A stretch of DNA of 64,000 bases from Geminicoccus roseus DSM 18922 (GTDB lineage Bacteria > Pseudomonadota > Alphaproteobacteria > Geminicoccales > Geminicoccaceae): the NCBI RefSeq assembly GCF_000427665.1, contig NZ_KE386572.1, forward strand, positions 2,690,196-2,754,195. The letters run 5' to 3'. Positions 44,077 to 52,877 of the stretch are shown piece after piece. Under the pieces are notes generated by a model. That model was not told the DNA's origin. It saw only the letters and a list, made by a program, of their open reading frames with translations, and made no database searches. The first letter of the stretch is position 1. Each line of letters opens with the position of its first letter. The translations under genes and the position numbers were made by a program.

Positions 44077-44252
44077 GTACCGCTGATGTTGCGTCAGGCC
44101 GGGGCAGGCGGTCAATCCGGCAATTGCCGCCGGACGCGACGCAGCCGGAGTTGGGAAGGGGCTCGTCTTTGGCAGGGAAAGGGCGGCGGCCATCAGCCCG
44201 ACGGGTCCGCCCGGGCATAGCGGCTCGACGGAACCGCAGCAGAACGACGCGG

Positions 44253-44747
44253 TCAGGCCGCGATCTGCTCCAGCAGATCCAGGGCGCGGACCACCGTCTG
44301 CTCGCGGACGGCGGCGCGGTCGCCGGGGAACACCACCTGCTCGTGGATCAGGCGGCCGTCCCGTGCGGCGGCCGCCAGATGGACCAGGCCCACCGGCTTT
44401 TCCGCGCTGCCGCCGCCGGGGCCGGCAATGCCGGTCACCGCGACCGCCAGATCGGCCGCCGACTGCGCCAGCGCCCCTTGGGCCATCGCGCGCGCCACCG
44501 GCTCGCTGACCGCGCCATGCGCCAGCAACAAATCGCCCGGGACATCCAGGACGCCGGCCTTGGCATCATTGGAATAGGTGACGAAGCCGCGATCGACCAC
44601 GTCGGAACTTCCGGCGATCGCCGTCAGGATCCCGGCGATCATGCCGCCGGTGCAGCTTTCCGCCGTCACCAGGGTCAGCCCTTTGGACCGGCAGGTCGCC
44701 AGCAGCCGCTCGGCCCGGGCAAGGAGGACAGGATCGATCGTGATCAT
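44253..44747 (-). CDS. pncC: CinA C-terminal-domain nicotinamide-nucleotide amidase (PncC)
   Basis: A 164-residue stand-alone CinA C-terminal domain. TLVTAESCTGGMIAGILTAIAGSSDVVDRGFVTYSNDAKAGVLDV, VSEPVARAMAQGA and AVTGIAGPGGGSAEKPVGLVHLA are the diagnostic blocks. It deamidates NMN to NaMN in pyridine-nucleotide recycling. The ATG at 44747 overlaps the stop of pgpA by one base (TGATG on the coding strand), placing it third in the ispDF-pgpA-pncC operon; an upstream extension has no support. Confidence 0.93.
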   Translation of the reverse strand: MITIDPVLLARAERLLATCRSKGLTLVTAESCTGGMIAGILTAIAGSSDVVDRGFVTYSNDAKAGVLDVPGDLLLAHGAVSEPVARAMAQGALAQSAADLAVAVTGIAGPGGGSAEKPVGLVHLAAAARDGRLIHEQVVFPGDRAAVREQTVVRALDLLEQIAA

Positions 44748-45202
44748 CACAGGTAGCTCCCGACCATGAAGACCAGAAGAGCGGCGTAGATGCCTGCCAC
44801 CAGATCGTCGGTCATCACGCCGAGGGCGCCGTGCATCCTGCGATCGATCCAGCAGGCAGGCCAGGGCTTGGTGATGTCGAGCACGCGGAACAGGAGGAAG
44901 GCCACGATCACGCCCAAGAAGGTCAAGGGTGCCGCGGCCAGGGCCAGCCACTGGCCCACGACCTCATCCAGCACGAAATCGTCCGGATCGGGATGCTCGG
45001 CGGTGATCAGGTAGACGCCGCCCAGAATCACGCCGACGCCATAGAGCAGCAGCGCCAGGACACCCAGCGCCAGTGGGCCGAACGCCCAGTGCAGGACGAT
45101 CCCGAACGGCAGGGCGGCGAGTGATCCCCAGGTGCCCGATGCCGGCTTGATGTAGCCGCTGCCGAACCAGGTGATCAGCATCTCGATCGACCGGGACGTC
45201 AC
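44747..45202 (-). CDS. pgpA: Phosphatidylglycerophosphatase A
   Basis: A 151-residue membrane enzyme that dephosphorylates phosphatidylglycerophosphate in phospholipid synthesis. GSGYIKPASGTWGSLAALP near the start, DPDDFVLDEVVGQWLAL (the acidic site) and VLDITKPWPACWIDRRMHGALGVMTDDLVAGIYAAL form the active site, in the same order as in known PgpA. The first helices match the family. The GTG at 45202 overlaps the ispDF stop as GTGA, and no upstream start is credible. It is the middle gene of a three-gene overlapping operon. Confidence 0.93.
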   Translation of the reverse strand: MTSRSIEMLITWFGSGYIKPASGTWGSLAALPFGIVLHWAFGPLALGVLALLLYGVGVILGGVYLITAEHPDPDDFVLDEVVGQWLALAAAPLTFLGVIVAFLLFRVLDITKPWPACWIDRRMHGALGVMTDDLVAGIYAALLVFMVGSYL

Positions 45203-46362
45203 GCCGGAAAACTGACGGTCACGAGCGCCTGCGCGGCGATCCCCTCCTGGCGGCCGATCGCGCCCAGGCCCTCCATGGTGCCGGCCTTCAGCCCGATCCG
45301 TTCCGGAGGCAATCCCAGGAGTTCCTGCAGCCGCGCGACGATCGCACCGCGGTGGGGACCGATCTTCGGCCGCTCGGCCATGATCGAGAGATCGGCATGC
45401 TCGAGCCGACCCTCCCGCTGCGCCAGGAGCTTGAGCGCGTGGCGGACGAACTGTCCGGATTCTGCGCCGCGCCACTGCTCGTCCGATGGGGGGAAGTGCA
45501 CGCCGATGTCGCCTGCGCCGATCGTGCCCAGCAGGGCGTCGGTAAGGGCGTGGAGCAGCACGTCGGCGTCGGAATGGCCGGCCAGCCCGAACGGCGCCGG
45601 GATCTCCACGCCTCCCAGGAACAAGGGACGGTCCGGCGCGGTGGCATGAATGTCAAAGCCCAGGCCGCTGGCAAAGCGGCGCGGCCTGGCGCCGAGGGTG
45701 CGGGCGGCGATCGCCAGGTCGTCGGAGCGCGTCACCTTCAGATTGTCCTCTTCTCCATCCACCCAGGCCACCTGGCCGCCATCCCGGCGGACCAACTCGA
45801 CATCGTCGGTGACGCTGGTATCGCCGGCGTGACGCCGATGCGCGTCCAAGACCGTCTGGAACCGGAAGCCCTGGGGCGTCTGCGCCCGCACCAGCCCGTC
45901 CCGGGAGATCTCGCCGCACACCCGCCCGGCTTCCACGCGCCTGAGGGAATCGACGACCGGCAGCCCAGGCAGCGCCGCGTCGGCTTGGTCCAGCGCCAGC
46001 AGCACCCGGTCGATCAGGCCCCTGGTCACCAGGGGCCGTGCCGCATCGTGCACCAGCACCAGGTCCGGCGGATCACCGGCCAAAGCTTCCAGGCCGGCCA
46101 GCACCGAGTCCTGCCGCGTGGCACCTCCAATCACCGGCGGCAGCAGATCCAGCCCGGCCATGGCGGCCTGGTAATAGTTTTCATGCCCCGGGGCGATCAC
46201 CGCCCGCACGCCGGTGATGCGGGGATGATCCAGGAAAGGATGGATCGCTCGCCTGAGGACGCTAGAGCCGAGCAGGTCCAGATATTGCTTGGGCAGATCG
46301 CTGCCGAAGCGTTCACCGCGTCCGGCGGCCACGACGAGGACGATGCAGGTAGGCTGAGGCAT
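45199..46362 (-). CDS. ispDF: Bifunctional IspD-IspF isoprenoid enzyme
   Basis: A 386-residue fusion in the MEP pathway. The IspD domain (about 1-225) transfers CMP: PTCIVLVVAAGRGERFGSDLPKQYLDLLG, LVLVHDAARPLV, GLVRAQTPQGFR. The IspF domain (about 230-386) cyclises the product: GLGFDIHATAPDRPLFLGGVEIP and GLAGHSDADVLLHALTDALLG hold the zinc ligands, and GLKAGTMEGLGAIGRQEGIAAQALV closes the domain. The fusion is common in alphaproteobacteria. The ATG at 46362 is chosen because CTGGAG precedes it and IspD motifs follow at once. The divergent gene is ntrB. Confidence 0.96.
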   Translation of the reverse strand: MPQPTCIVLVVAAGRGERFGSDLPKQYLDLLGSSVLRRAIHPFLDHPRITGVRAVIAPGHENYYQAAMAGLDLLPPVIGGATRQDSVLAGLEALAGDPPDLVLVHDAARPLVTRGLIDRVLLALDQADAALPGLPVVDSLRRVEAGRVCGEISRDGLVRAQTPQGFRFQTVLDAHRRHAGDTSVTDDVELVRRDGGQVAWVDGEEDNLKVTRSDDLAIAARTLGARPRRFASGLGFDIHATAPDRPLFLGGVEIPAPFGLAGHSDADVLLHALTDALLGTIGAGDIGVHFPPSDEQWRGAESGQFVRHALKLLAQREGRLEHADLSIMAERPKIGPHRGAIVARLQELLGLPPERIGLKAGTMEGLGAIGRQEGIAAQALVTVSFPA

Positions 46363-46427
46363 GGCTCCAGGGTAGTCGAGGCTGCGAGAGCCGCCCAGTC
46401 CCGATGCACAACTCCCGGGCAGCCGGG

Positions 46428-46442
46428 TCGCACGGAAGTTGC
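46428..46442 (+). promoter_or_regulatory. Weak sigma-54-like promoter before ntrB
   Basis: TCGCACG-GAAG-TTGC has the spacing of the -24/-12 promoter consensus TGGCACG-N4-TTGC, with one mismatch in the nearly invariant GG. It lies about 80 nt before the ntrB start. Low confidence. Confidence 0.25.
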
Positions 46443-46521
46443 CTTCTGCCTCGCTTGCGTCCGTCAACAGCCGAAGCTAGGTTGCCTATCGAAAAGGCAC
46501 GACAGGCGGAATGCTCACCAA

Positions 46522-47676
46522 GTGCGCAATGCTACACTTTTGGATCGCTCGGCACGCGGCGCACGAACCTCTCAGGTAAGTGCGGCGCAGTTGCTGGCCA
46601 ACCTGCCCAGTCCGCTGTTCGTGGTCGACGAGCATATCAGGCTGCGGACCGTCAATCCTGCGGCCGAGCAGTTGTTCGGCGCTTCCCTGAACATGCTGCT
46701 CGACCGGCCCCTGTCCGACTTCCTGCCGGCGCACGCGACGATCCTGGACCTGATCCGCCACGTCGCCGCCGGAGGCGCCTCGGTCTCGGAGTATGGCGTC
46801 GAGCTGGCCCTCTCCAAGGGCGAGACGATTGCCGTCGACAGCCACATGACCCCGATCCTGGAGACGCCGGGCCATGTGCTGGTGGTCCTGCATCCCTGCT
46901 CCGTGGCGCGGCGGCTCGACCAGCACCGGGTCCAGCGCGGCTCCGCCCGGTCGGTCGCGACCCTGGCCGCGACCCTGGCGCACGAGGTCAAGAATCCGCT
47001 TTCGGGCATCCGCGGCGCTGCCCAGCTGCTGGAGCCGTCGATCGGCGAGGAGGACCAGCCGCTGGTCCAGCTGATCTGCGACGAGACTGACCGGATCTGC
47101 GCGCTGGTCGACCGGATGGAGGAATTCAGCGCCGGCCGCCCCATCGACCGGCAGCCGGTCAATATCCACCAGATCCTGGAGCATGTCCGGCGCATCGCCG
47201 AGAGCGGCTTTGCCCGGCGGCACCGGATCGTCGAGCACTACGACCCGTCCCTGCCGGACGTCGAGGGCGACCGGGACAAGCTGATCCAGGTGTTCCTGAA
47301 CCTGATCAAGAACGCTTCGGAAGCGGCCCAGCCCGATGGCGGCACCATCACCCTGTCGACCACCTACCAGCATGGCTGGCGGATGGCGCTCGGCACCTCG
47401 CGCGAGCGGCTGCACCTGCCGATCACGGTGGAGATCAAGGATGACGGTCCGGGCGTGCCACCGGATGTCGCCGAGCACCTGTTCGAGCCCTTCGTGACCA
47501 GTAAGCCGCGCGGCACCGGGCTGGGCCTGGCCCTGGTGGCCAAGATCGTGCACGACCATGGCGGGGTCGTCTCCTACCATGCCGGAGAGCCGGGCGCGGT
47601 GTTCCGCGTCAGCCTGCCGGCCAATCGCCCCAACGGCCGGGGCGGACGTGAGCAAGAAGAGGCCGCCCAGCGATGA
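46522..47676 (+). CDS. ntrB: Nitrogen-regulation histidine kinase NtrB
   Basis: A 384-residue soluble kinase. A PAS domain ([32 protein letters not shown]) is followed by the phosphoacceptor [20 protein letters not shown] with His154, and the HATPase domain with [16 protein letters not shown] and [12 protein letters not shown]. It phosphorylates NtrC when nitrogen is short, under control of PII. The start is a GTG at 46522, since no ATG fits near the PAS domain; its ribosome site is weak, so the N-terminus is uncertain by a few residues. Its stop overlaps the ntrC start as ATGA (47673-47676). Confidence 0.92.
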   Translation: MRNATLLDRSARGARTSQVSAAQLLANLPSPLFVVDEHIRLRTVNPAAEQLFGASLNMLLDRPLSDFLPAHATILDLIRHVAAGGASVSEYGVELALSKGETIAVDSHMTPILETPGHVLVVLHPCSVARRLDQHRVQRGSARSVATLAATLAHEVKNPLSGIRGAAQLLEPSIGEEDQPLVQLICDETDRICALVDRMEEFSAGRPIDRQPVNIHQILEHVRRIAESGFARRHRIVEHYDPSLPDVEGDRDKLIQVFLNLIKNASEAAQPDGGTITLSTTYQHGWRMALGTSRERLHLPITVEIKDDGPGVPPDVAEHLFEPFVTSKPRGTGLGLALVAKIVHDHGGVVSYHAGEPGAVFRVSLPANRPNGRGGREQEEAAQR

Positions 47677-49151
47677 ACGACACCACGATCCTTCTGGCCG
47701 AGGACGACGCGGCCATCCGCACGGTCGTCAGCCGTGCCCTGGCCAAGCAGGGCTGGCGGGTGCAGGCGACCTCGGCCGCCTCGGCGCTGTGGCGCTGGAT
47801 CGCCGCAGGCGAGGGCGACATCGTCATCACCGACGTGATGCTGCCCGACGAGAACTCGCTGGACCTGCTGCCGCGGATCCGCTCCACCCGGCCGGACCTC
47901 CCGGTGATCGTGATGAGCGCGCAGAACACGCTGCTCACCGCGGTGCGCGCCACCGAGCGCGGGGCATTCGAATACCTGCCCAAGCCCTTCGATCTCGGCA
48001 ACCTGACCGCCGCCGTGCAGCGGGCGCTGGCCCAGCCCAAGCGCCGGTCGAACGGGCGCTCGGATCCCTTGAGCGGCCTGGACGACAATCTGCCGATCAT
48101 CGGCCGCTCCTCGGCGATGCAGGAAATTTACCGCATCATCGCCCGGCTCACCGGCACCGACCTCACCGTGCTGATCGCCGGCGAGAGCGGGACCGGCAAG
48201 GAACTGGTCGCCAAGGCGTTGCACGAGTTCGGCAAGCGCAAGAACGGGCCGTTCGTGGCGGTCAACATGGCCGCGATCCCGCGCGAGCTGATCGAATCCG
48301 AGCTGTTCGGCCATGAAAAGGGCGCCTTCACCGGTGCCCATGCCCGCAGGGTCGGCCGGTTCGAGCAGGCCAATGGCGGCACGCTGTTCCTGGACGAGAT
48401 CGGCGACATGCCGCTGGAGGCGCAGACCAGGCTCCTGCGTGTCCTGCAGCAGGGCGAGTTCCTGCCGGTGGGCGGCACCCATGCCATCAAGACCAACCTG
48501 CGGATCGTGGCGGCCTCGCACCGTGACCTGCGCCAGATGGTCAGCCAGGGCCTGTTCCGCGAGGACCTGTTCTACCGCCTGAACGTGGTGCCGATCCGGC
48601 TGCCGCCCCTGCGGGAGCGGGTCGAGGACATCCCGGCGCTGGTGCAGCATTTCTTTGCCAAGGGCGCGAGCGACGGGCTGGCCATGAAGAGCCTGGCGCC
48701 CGAGGCGATGATCCGGCTGAAGTCGCATCCCTGGCCCGGCAATGTCCGCGAGCTGGAGAACATGGTCCGGCGCCTCTCGGTCCTCTACACCGACGAGATC
48801 CTGGCCGAGGACACCATCGCCTCGGAGCTGGAGCAGGCCGAGTATCGCCCGGCCAACGGCAACGGCGAGGCGAGCCCGGCGGCGCATGGCGAGGTTCCCG
48901 TCGCCGAGGAGACGCTGTCCTCGGCGGTGGAGCGGCATCTGGAACGGTGGTTCAAGGCCCATGACGGCAGCCTGCCGCCGGACGGGATCTACGACCGGGT
49001 ATTGCGGGAGATCGAGCGGCCGCTGATCGGCAAGGCGCTGGCGGTGACCCGCGGCAACCAGCTGCGTGCGGCCGACCTGCTCGGCATGAATCGCAACACG
49101 CTGCGCAAGAAGATTCGCGAACTGGACATCGTCGTCTCCCGCGCGCCATGA
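47673..49151 (+). CDS. ntrC: Nitrogen response regulator NtrC
   Basis: A 492-residue sigma-54 activator. The receiver domain (1-125) has Asp54 in [11 protein letters not shown]. The AAA+ domain has Walker [10 protein letters not shown] (about 170) and the sigma-54-contacting GAFTGA (217-222), plus the Walker B LFLDEIGD. The C-terminal helix-turn-helix ([21 protein letters not shown]) is Fis-type. Phosphorylated by NtrB, it activates nitrogen-assimilation genes. The start overlaps the ntrB stop. It is followed after 70 nt by ntrY. Confidence 0.96.
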   Translation: MNDTTILLAEDDAAIRTVVSRALAKQGWRVQATSAASALWRWIAAGEGDIVITDVMLPDENSLDLLPRIRSTRPDLPVIVMSAQNTLLTAVRATERGAFEYLPKPFDLGNLTAAVQRALAQPKRRSNGRSDPLSGLDDNLPIIGRSSAMQEIYRIIARLTGTDLTVLIAGESGTGKELVAKALHEFGKRKNGPFVAVNMAAIPRELIESELFGHEKGAFTGAHARRVGRFEQANGGTLFLDEIGDMPLEAQTRLLRVLQQGEFLPVGGTHAIKTNLRIVAASHRDLRQMVSQGLFREDLFYRLNVVPIRLPPLRERVEDIPALVQHFFAKGASDGLAMKSLAPEAMIRLKSHPWPGNVRELENMVRRLSVLYTDEILAEDTIASELEQAEYRPANGNGEASPAAHGEVPVAEETLSSAVERHLERWFKAHDGSLPPDGIYDRVLREIERPLIGKALAVTRGNQLRAADLLGMNRNTLRKKIRELDIVVSRAP

Positions 49152-49221
49152 TCGGCCCGATTACGCGAATGAGACGGGCCGACATCTCCTGCTGAGCGGA
49201 TTCTCCATCAAAGAGCCGTCC

Positions 49222-51396
49222 TTGTGGCGACGCATCGGCGCGATCGCCCAGGACTCCCGTACGGCCATGACCCTGGTGGTCGCGGCGGTGGTCTGCGGCA
49301 TCAGCACCTGGGCCGTGCTGACCGGGAAGGGACCGGCCGGCCTGGATACCGGCGGCGTGCTGGTTCTGCTGTCGGTCGACCTCGTGCTCGTCCTGCTGCT
49401 GAGCGTGGTGGTCGCCCGCCGCCTGGTGCGGATCTGGGCCGCCCGCCGCAAGGGATCCGCCGGCTCCGGCCTGGAAGGGCGGCTGGTCGCCCTGTTCGGC
49501 CTGCTGGCGGTGACGCCGGCGATCGTGGTGGCCCTGTTCTCGGTGTGGTTCCTGCATGTCGGCGTAAATGCCTGGTTCAACGACCGCGTGCGCGGCGCGG
49601 TGGACACCTCGCTCCAGGTCGCCCGCGCCTATCTGGAAGAGCATCGCGAGATCATCCGCGCCGACGCGCTGGCGATGGCGGCCGACCTGAACCGCGAAGG
49701 CCCTTATCTCGGCGGGCGGACCAGCCTCGAGAACTTCATCGAGGCGCAGGCTGCGCTCCGCTCCCTGACCGAGGCGGTGGTGTTCGACGCGACCGGCACC
49801 GTCCTGGCCCGCAGCCAGCTCGCCTTCTCGCTGGATGTCGGCAGCATCGAGGCCGCCGACCTGGAGCGGGCCGCGGCCGGCGAGGTGGTGACGCTCACCG
49901 CCGACACCGACGACCGCATCCGTGCCCTGGTTCGGCTGGACGGATTCGGCGACGTCTATCTCTATGTGGGCCGCTTCGTCGATCCGAAGGTGCTGAACCT
50001 TCTGGAACGGACCCAGGCGGGCGTGAGCGAGTACGAGGCCGCAGCCGCCGAGCGCTCGCGCATCCAGATCATCTCGCTGGTCCTGTTCGGGGTGGTGGCG
50101 CTGCTGCTCCTGCTGGCTGCTGTCTGGGCGGGCCTGTATTTCGCGACCCGGATCGGCGAGCCGCTCGGCCAGCTGATCACCGCGGCGGACCGGGTCAGCA
50201 CCGGCGACCTGGACGCCCGGGTCAACGAGCGGATCGACTTCGAGGAGGTCGCCTCGCTGGCCCGGGCCTTCAACCGGATGACCCAGCAACTGGCGTCGCA
50301 GCGCCGCGAGCTGGTGGAGGCCAACCAGCAGCTCGACCAGCGCCGCCGCTTCACCGAGGCGGTGCTGACCGGGGTGACCGCCGGGGTGCTGGGGCTGGAC
50401 GGCCGTCGCCGGATCGTCCTGCCGAACCGCTCGGCCACCCGTTTCCTCGAGCTCGATCCCGGCCAGATCGTCGGCCGGCCGCTGGACGAGCTCCTGCCCG
50501 AACTCTCCCCGCTGATCGACCGCACCATCGATGGACGCGCCGGCTTTGCCGAGCAGCAGCTGGTGATCGTGCGGGGGGTCACCCACCGTACCCTGCTGGT
50601 GCGGGCCGAGGTCCAGGAAGAGGAGGGGCGGATCCAGGGCTGGGTCGTCACCTTCGACGACGTGACCGAGCTGCTCTCGGCGCAGCGGGTTGCCGCCTGG
50701 GCCGAGATCGCTCGCCGGCTGGCGCACGAGATCAAGAACCCGCTCACCCCGATCCGCCTGTCGGCGGAGCGGCTGCAGCGCCGCTGGCTGAAGCAGATCG
50801 AGGACGAGCCGGAAACCTTCCGCGGCTGCACCGACACGATCGTGCGCCATGTCGACCAGATCGGCCGGCTGGTGAACGAGTTCTCCTCGTTCGCCCGGAT
50901 GCCGGAGCCGGTGTTCCGGGAGGAACGGCTGGGCCAGATCGTCCATGACTCACTGCTCCTGCAGCGCACCGCCCGGCCGGACATCCGTTTCGAGCTGGAG
51001 ATGAAGCACCCGGAGCTCACGCTGCCCTGCGACCACGCAAAGGTCGGCCAAGTGCTGACCAATCTGCTACAGAACGCCATCGACGCCATCGACGCCAAGG
51101 GCGCCGGCGGCGAGGGGAAAGCGAGGGGCACCGTGCGCGTGCGTGTGCTGGAGGAGGAACGTGCCGTCGTCCTCCAGATCGACGACGACGGCGTCGGGCT
51201 GCCGCCGCAGCACCGCGAGCGGCTGTTCGAGCCTTACGTGACGACCAAGGCCAAGGGCACCGGCTTGGGCCTTGCCATTGTCCGGAAGATCATGGAAGAG
51301 CACGAAGGCTCGATCGACCTGGGTGAAGCCGCAGGCGGCGGGACTTCTGCGAGACTCGTCTTTCCGCGCCGTGCCGTCGTGCAGTCCGCAGCGTGA
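49222..51396 (+). CDS. ntrY: NtrY sensor histidine kinase
   Basis: A 724-residue membrane kinase. Hydrophobic segments near 15-110 and at about 285-310 flank a periplasmic loop; a HAMP stretch, a PAS region (LTGVTAGVLGLDGRRRIVLPNRSATRFL) and HisKA RRLAHEIKNPLTPIRLSAERL with His502 follow. The ATPase domain has NLLQNAIDAI, DDDGVGLPP and GTGLGLAIVRKI. It partners NtrX in control of nitrogen and respiratory genes. The start is a TTG at 49222 (MWRRIG); an AAAGAG upstream gives a weak ribosome site. Confidence 0.93.
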   Translation: MWRRIGAIAQDSRTAMTLVVAAVVCGISTWAVLTGKGPAGLDTGGVLVLLSVDLVLVLLLSVVVARRLVRIWAARRKGSAGSGLEGRLVALFGLLAVTPAIVVALFSVWFLHVGVNAWFNDRVRGAVDTSLQVARAYLEEHREIIRADALAMAADLNREGPYLGGRTSLENFIEAQAALRSLTEAVVFDATGTVLARSQLAFSLDVGSIEAADLERAAAGEVVTLTADTDDRIRALVRLDGFGDVYLYVGRFVDPKVLNLLERTQAGVSEYEAAAAERSRIQIISLVLFGVVALLLLLAAVWAGLYFATRIGEPLGQLITAADRVSTGDLDARVNERIDFEEVASLARAFNRMTQQLASQRRELVEANQQLDQRRRFTEAVLTGVTAGVLGLDGRRRIVLPNRSATRFLELDPGQIVGRPLDELLPELSPLIDRTIDGRAGFAEQQLVIVRGVTHRTLLVRAEVQEEEGRIQGWVVTFDDVTELLSAQRVAAWAEIARRLAHEIKNPLTPIRLSAERLQRRWLKQIEDEPETFRGCTDTIVRHVDQIGRLVNEFSSFARMPEPVFREERLGQIVHDSLLLQRTARPDIRFELEMKHPELTLPCDHAKVGQVLTNLLQNAIDAIDAKGAGGEGKARGTVRVRVLEEERAVVLQIDDDGVGLPPQHRERLFEPYVTTKAKGTGLGLAIVRKIMEEHEGSIDLGEAAGGGTSARLVFPRRAVVQSAA

Positions 51397-51493
51397 GCCT
51401 AGGACGGGAAAATTGGATGAGCGTGAAAGACTGCAGTCCTGGGGGCGGCAGGATCGACAGGGCTCGGGAGGCGCTTCGCCGGATGGTTAGAGG

Positions 51494-52873
51494 ATGAGCA
51501 AGGACGTTCTGATCGTCGATGACGAGGCTGCGATCCGTGAGGTCGTCGCCGCGTTGCTGCAGGACGAAGGCTACAAACCGCGCCAGGCGGCCAACAGCGA
51601 CCAGGCGTTCAGTGAGATCGACCGGCGGGTGCCGGACATCGTCCTGCTCGACATCTGGCTGGAAGGCAGCAAGCTGGACGGGATGGAGATCCTGGATCGC
51701 CTGCGCACCCAGTGGCCGGGCCTGCCGATCGTGATCTTCAGCGGCCACGGCACCATCGAGATGGCGGTGCAGGCCATCAAGAACGGCGCCTACGACTTCA
51801 TCGAGAAGCCGTTCAAGACCGACCGCCTGCTGCTCACCATGCAGCGGGCGCTGGAGATCAGCCGGCTCAAGCGCGAGAACGAGCAGCTCAAGATCAAGGG
51901 CGGCGACGAGATCGACCTGCTCGGCACCTCGCCGGGCATCGTCCGGGTCCGCCAGGCGATCGACCGGGTGGCGCCCACCAACAGCCGCGTCCTGATCAGC
52001 GGCCCGCCCGGCTCCGGCAAGGAGATCGCGTCGCGGATGATCCATGCCCATTCCCGGCGGGCCGACGCGCCGTTCGTCGTGCTGAATTGTGCGGTGATGG
52101 CGCCCGAGCGCCTGGAGGTCGAGCTGTTCGGCGCCGAGGCGTCCGGCGACACGCCGCGCTCGGTGGGCATCCTGGAACGCGCCAACGGCGGCACCCTGTT
52201 CCTGGACGAGGTGGCCGACATGCCGCTGGAGACCCAGGGGCGGATGCTCCGGGTCCTCCAGGAGAACCGCTTCTCCCGGCCGGGACGCACCGAGCGGATC
52301 GACCTGGACGTCCGGGTGATCGCGTCGACCAATCGCGACCTCACCCAGCTCATGAGCCAGGGCAAGTTCCGCGAGGAGCTGTACTACCGGCTGAACGTGG
52401 TGCCGGTGCAGATCCCCGCTTTGGCGGACCGCCGGATCGACATCCCGCTGCTGGCGCGCACCTTCATGGACCGCGCGGCCCGGATCGCCTCCACGCCGCC
52501 CCGGGTGATCGGCGAGGATGCAATGGCGGTGATGCAGTCGGCGGAATGGCCGGGCAATGTCCGCCAGCTGCGCAACGCGGTCGAGTGGATGCTGATCATG
52601 GCGCCGGGCGACCCCAAGCAGCCGATCGGCGTGGACGGACTGCCGCCCGACCTCACCAACAGCGCGGTCGGCTCGATGGACCCGACCTCCAATGGCGAGC
52701 TGGTGGCGATGCCGCTGCGCGAGGCCCGGGAGCATTTCGAGCGGGCCTACCTGCAGGCGCAGCTCGAGCGCTTCGGCGGCAACATCTCCCGGACCGCCAA
52801 CTTCGTCGGCATGGAGCGCTCCGCCCTCCACCGCAAGCTGAAGACGCTGGGCCTGCACAGCGGGGACGACTGA
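51494..52873 (+). CDS. ntrX: NtrX response regulator (no GAFTGA)
   Basis: A 459-residue NtrC-like regulator. The receiver has Asp53 in VLLDIWLEGSKLDG, an extended loop typical of NtrX. The AAA+ domain has GPPGSGKE (about 170) and LFLDEVAD. Where NtrC has GAFTGA, it reads ELFGAEASGDTPRSVG, so the sigma-54 loop is missing, as is usual for alphaproteobacterial NtrX. The Fis-type C-terminus is SRTANFVGMERSALHRKLKTLGL. It starts 98 nt after ntrY and ends 4 nt before trkA. Confidence 0.95.
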   Translation: MSKDVLIVDDEAAIREVVAALLQDEGYKPRQAANSDQAFSEIDRRVPDIVLLDIWLEGSKLDGMEILDRLRTQWPGLPIVIFSGHGTIEMAVQAIKNGAYDFIEKPFKTDRLLLTMQRALEISRLKRENEQLKIKGGDEIDLLGTSPGIVRVRQAIDRVAPTNSRVLISGPPGSGKEIASRMIHAHSRRADAPFVVLNCAVMAPERLEVELFGAEASGDTPRSVGILERANGGTLFLDEVADMPLETQGRMLRVLQENRFSRPGRTERIDLDVRVIASTNRDLTQLMSQGKFREELYYRLNVVPVQIPALADRRIDIPLLARTFMDRAARIASTPPRVIGEDAMAVMQSAEWPGNVRQLRNAVEWMLIMAPGDPKQPIGVDGLPPDLTNSAVGSMDPTSNGELVAMPLREAREHFERAYLQAQLERFGGNISRTANFVGMERSALHRKLKTLGLHSGDD

Positions 52874-52877
52874 CCTC

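Noticed and set aside
45352-46521. N-terminal extension of NtrB of about 390 residues
   Set aside because: That stretch is antisense to ispDF and has no kinase-related domain.
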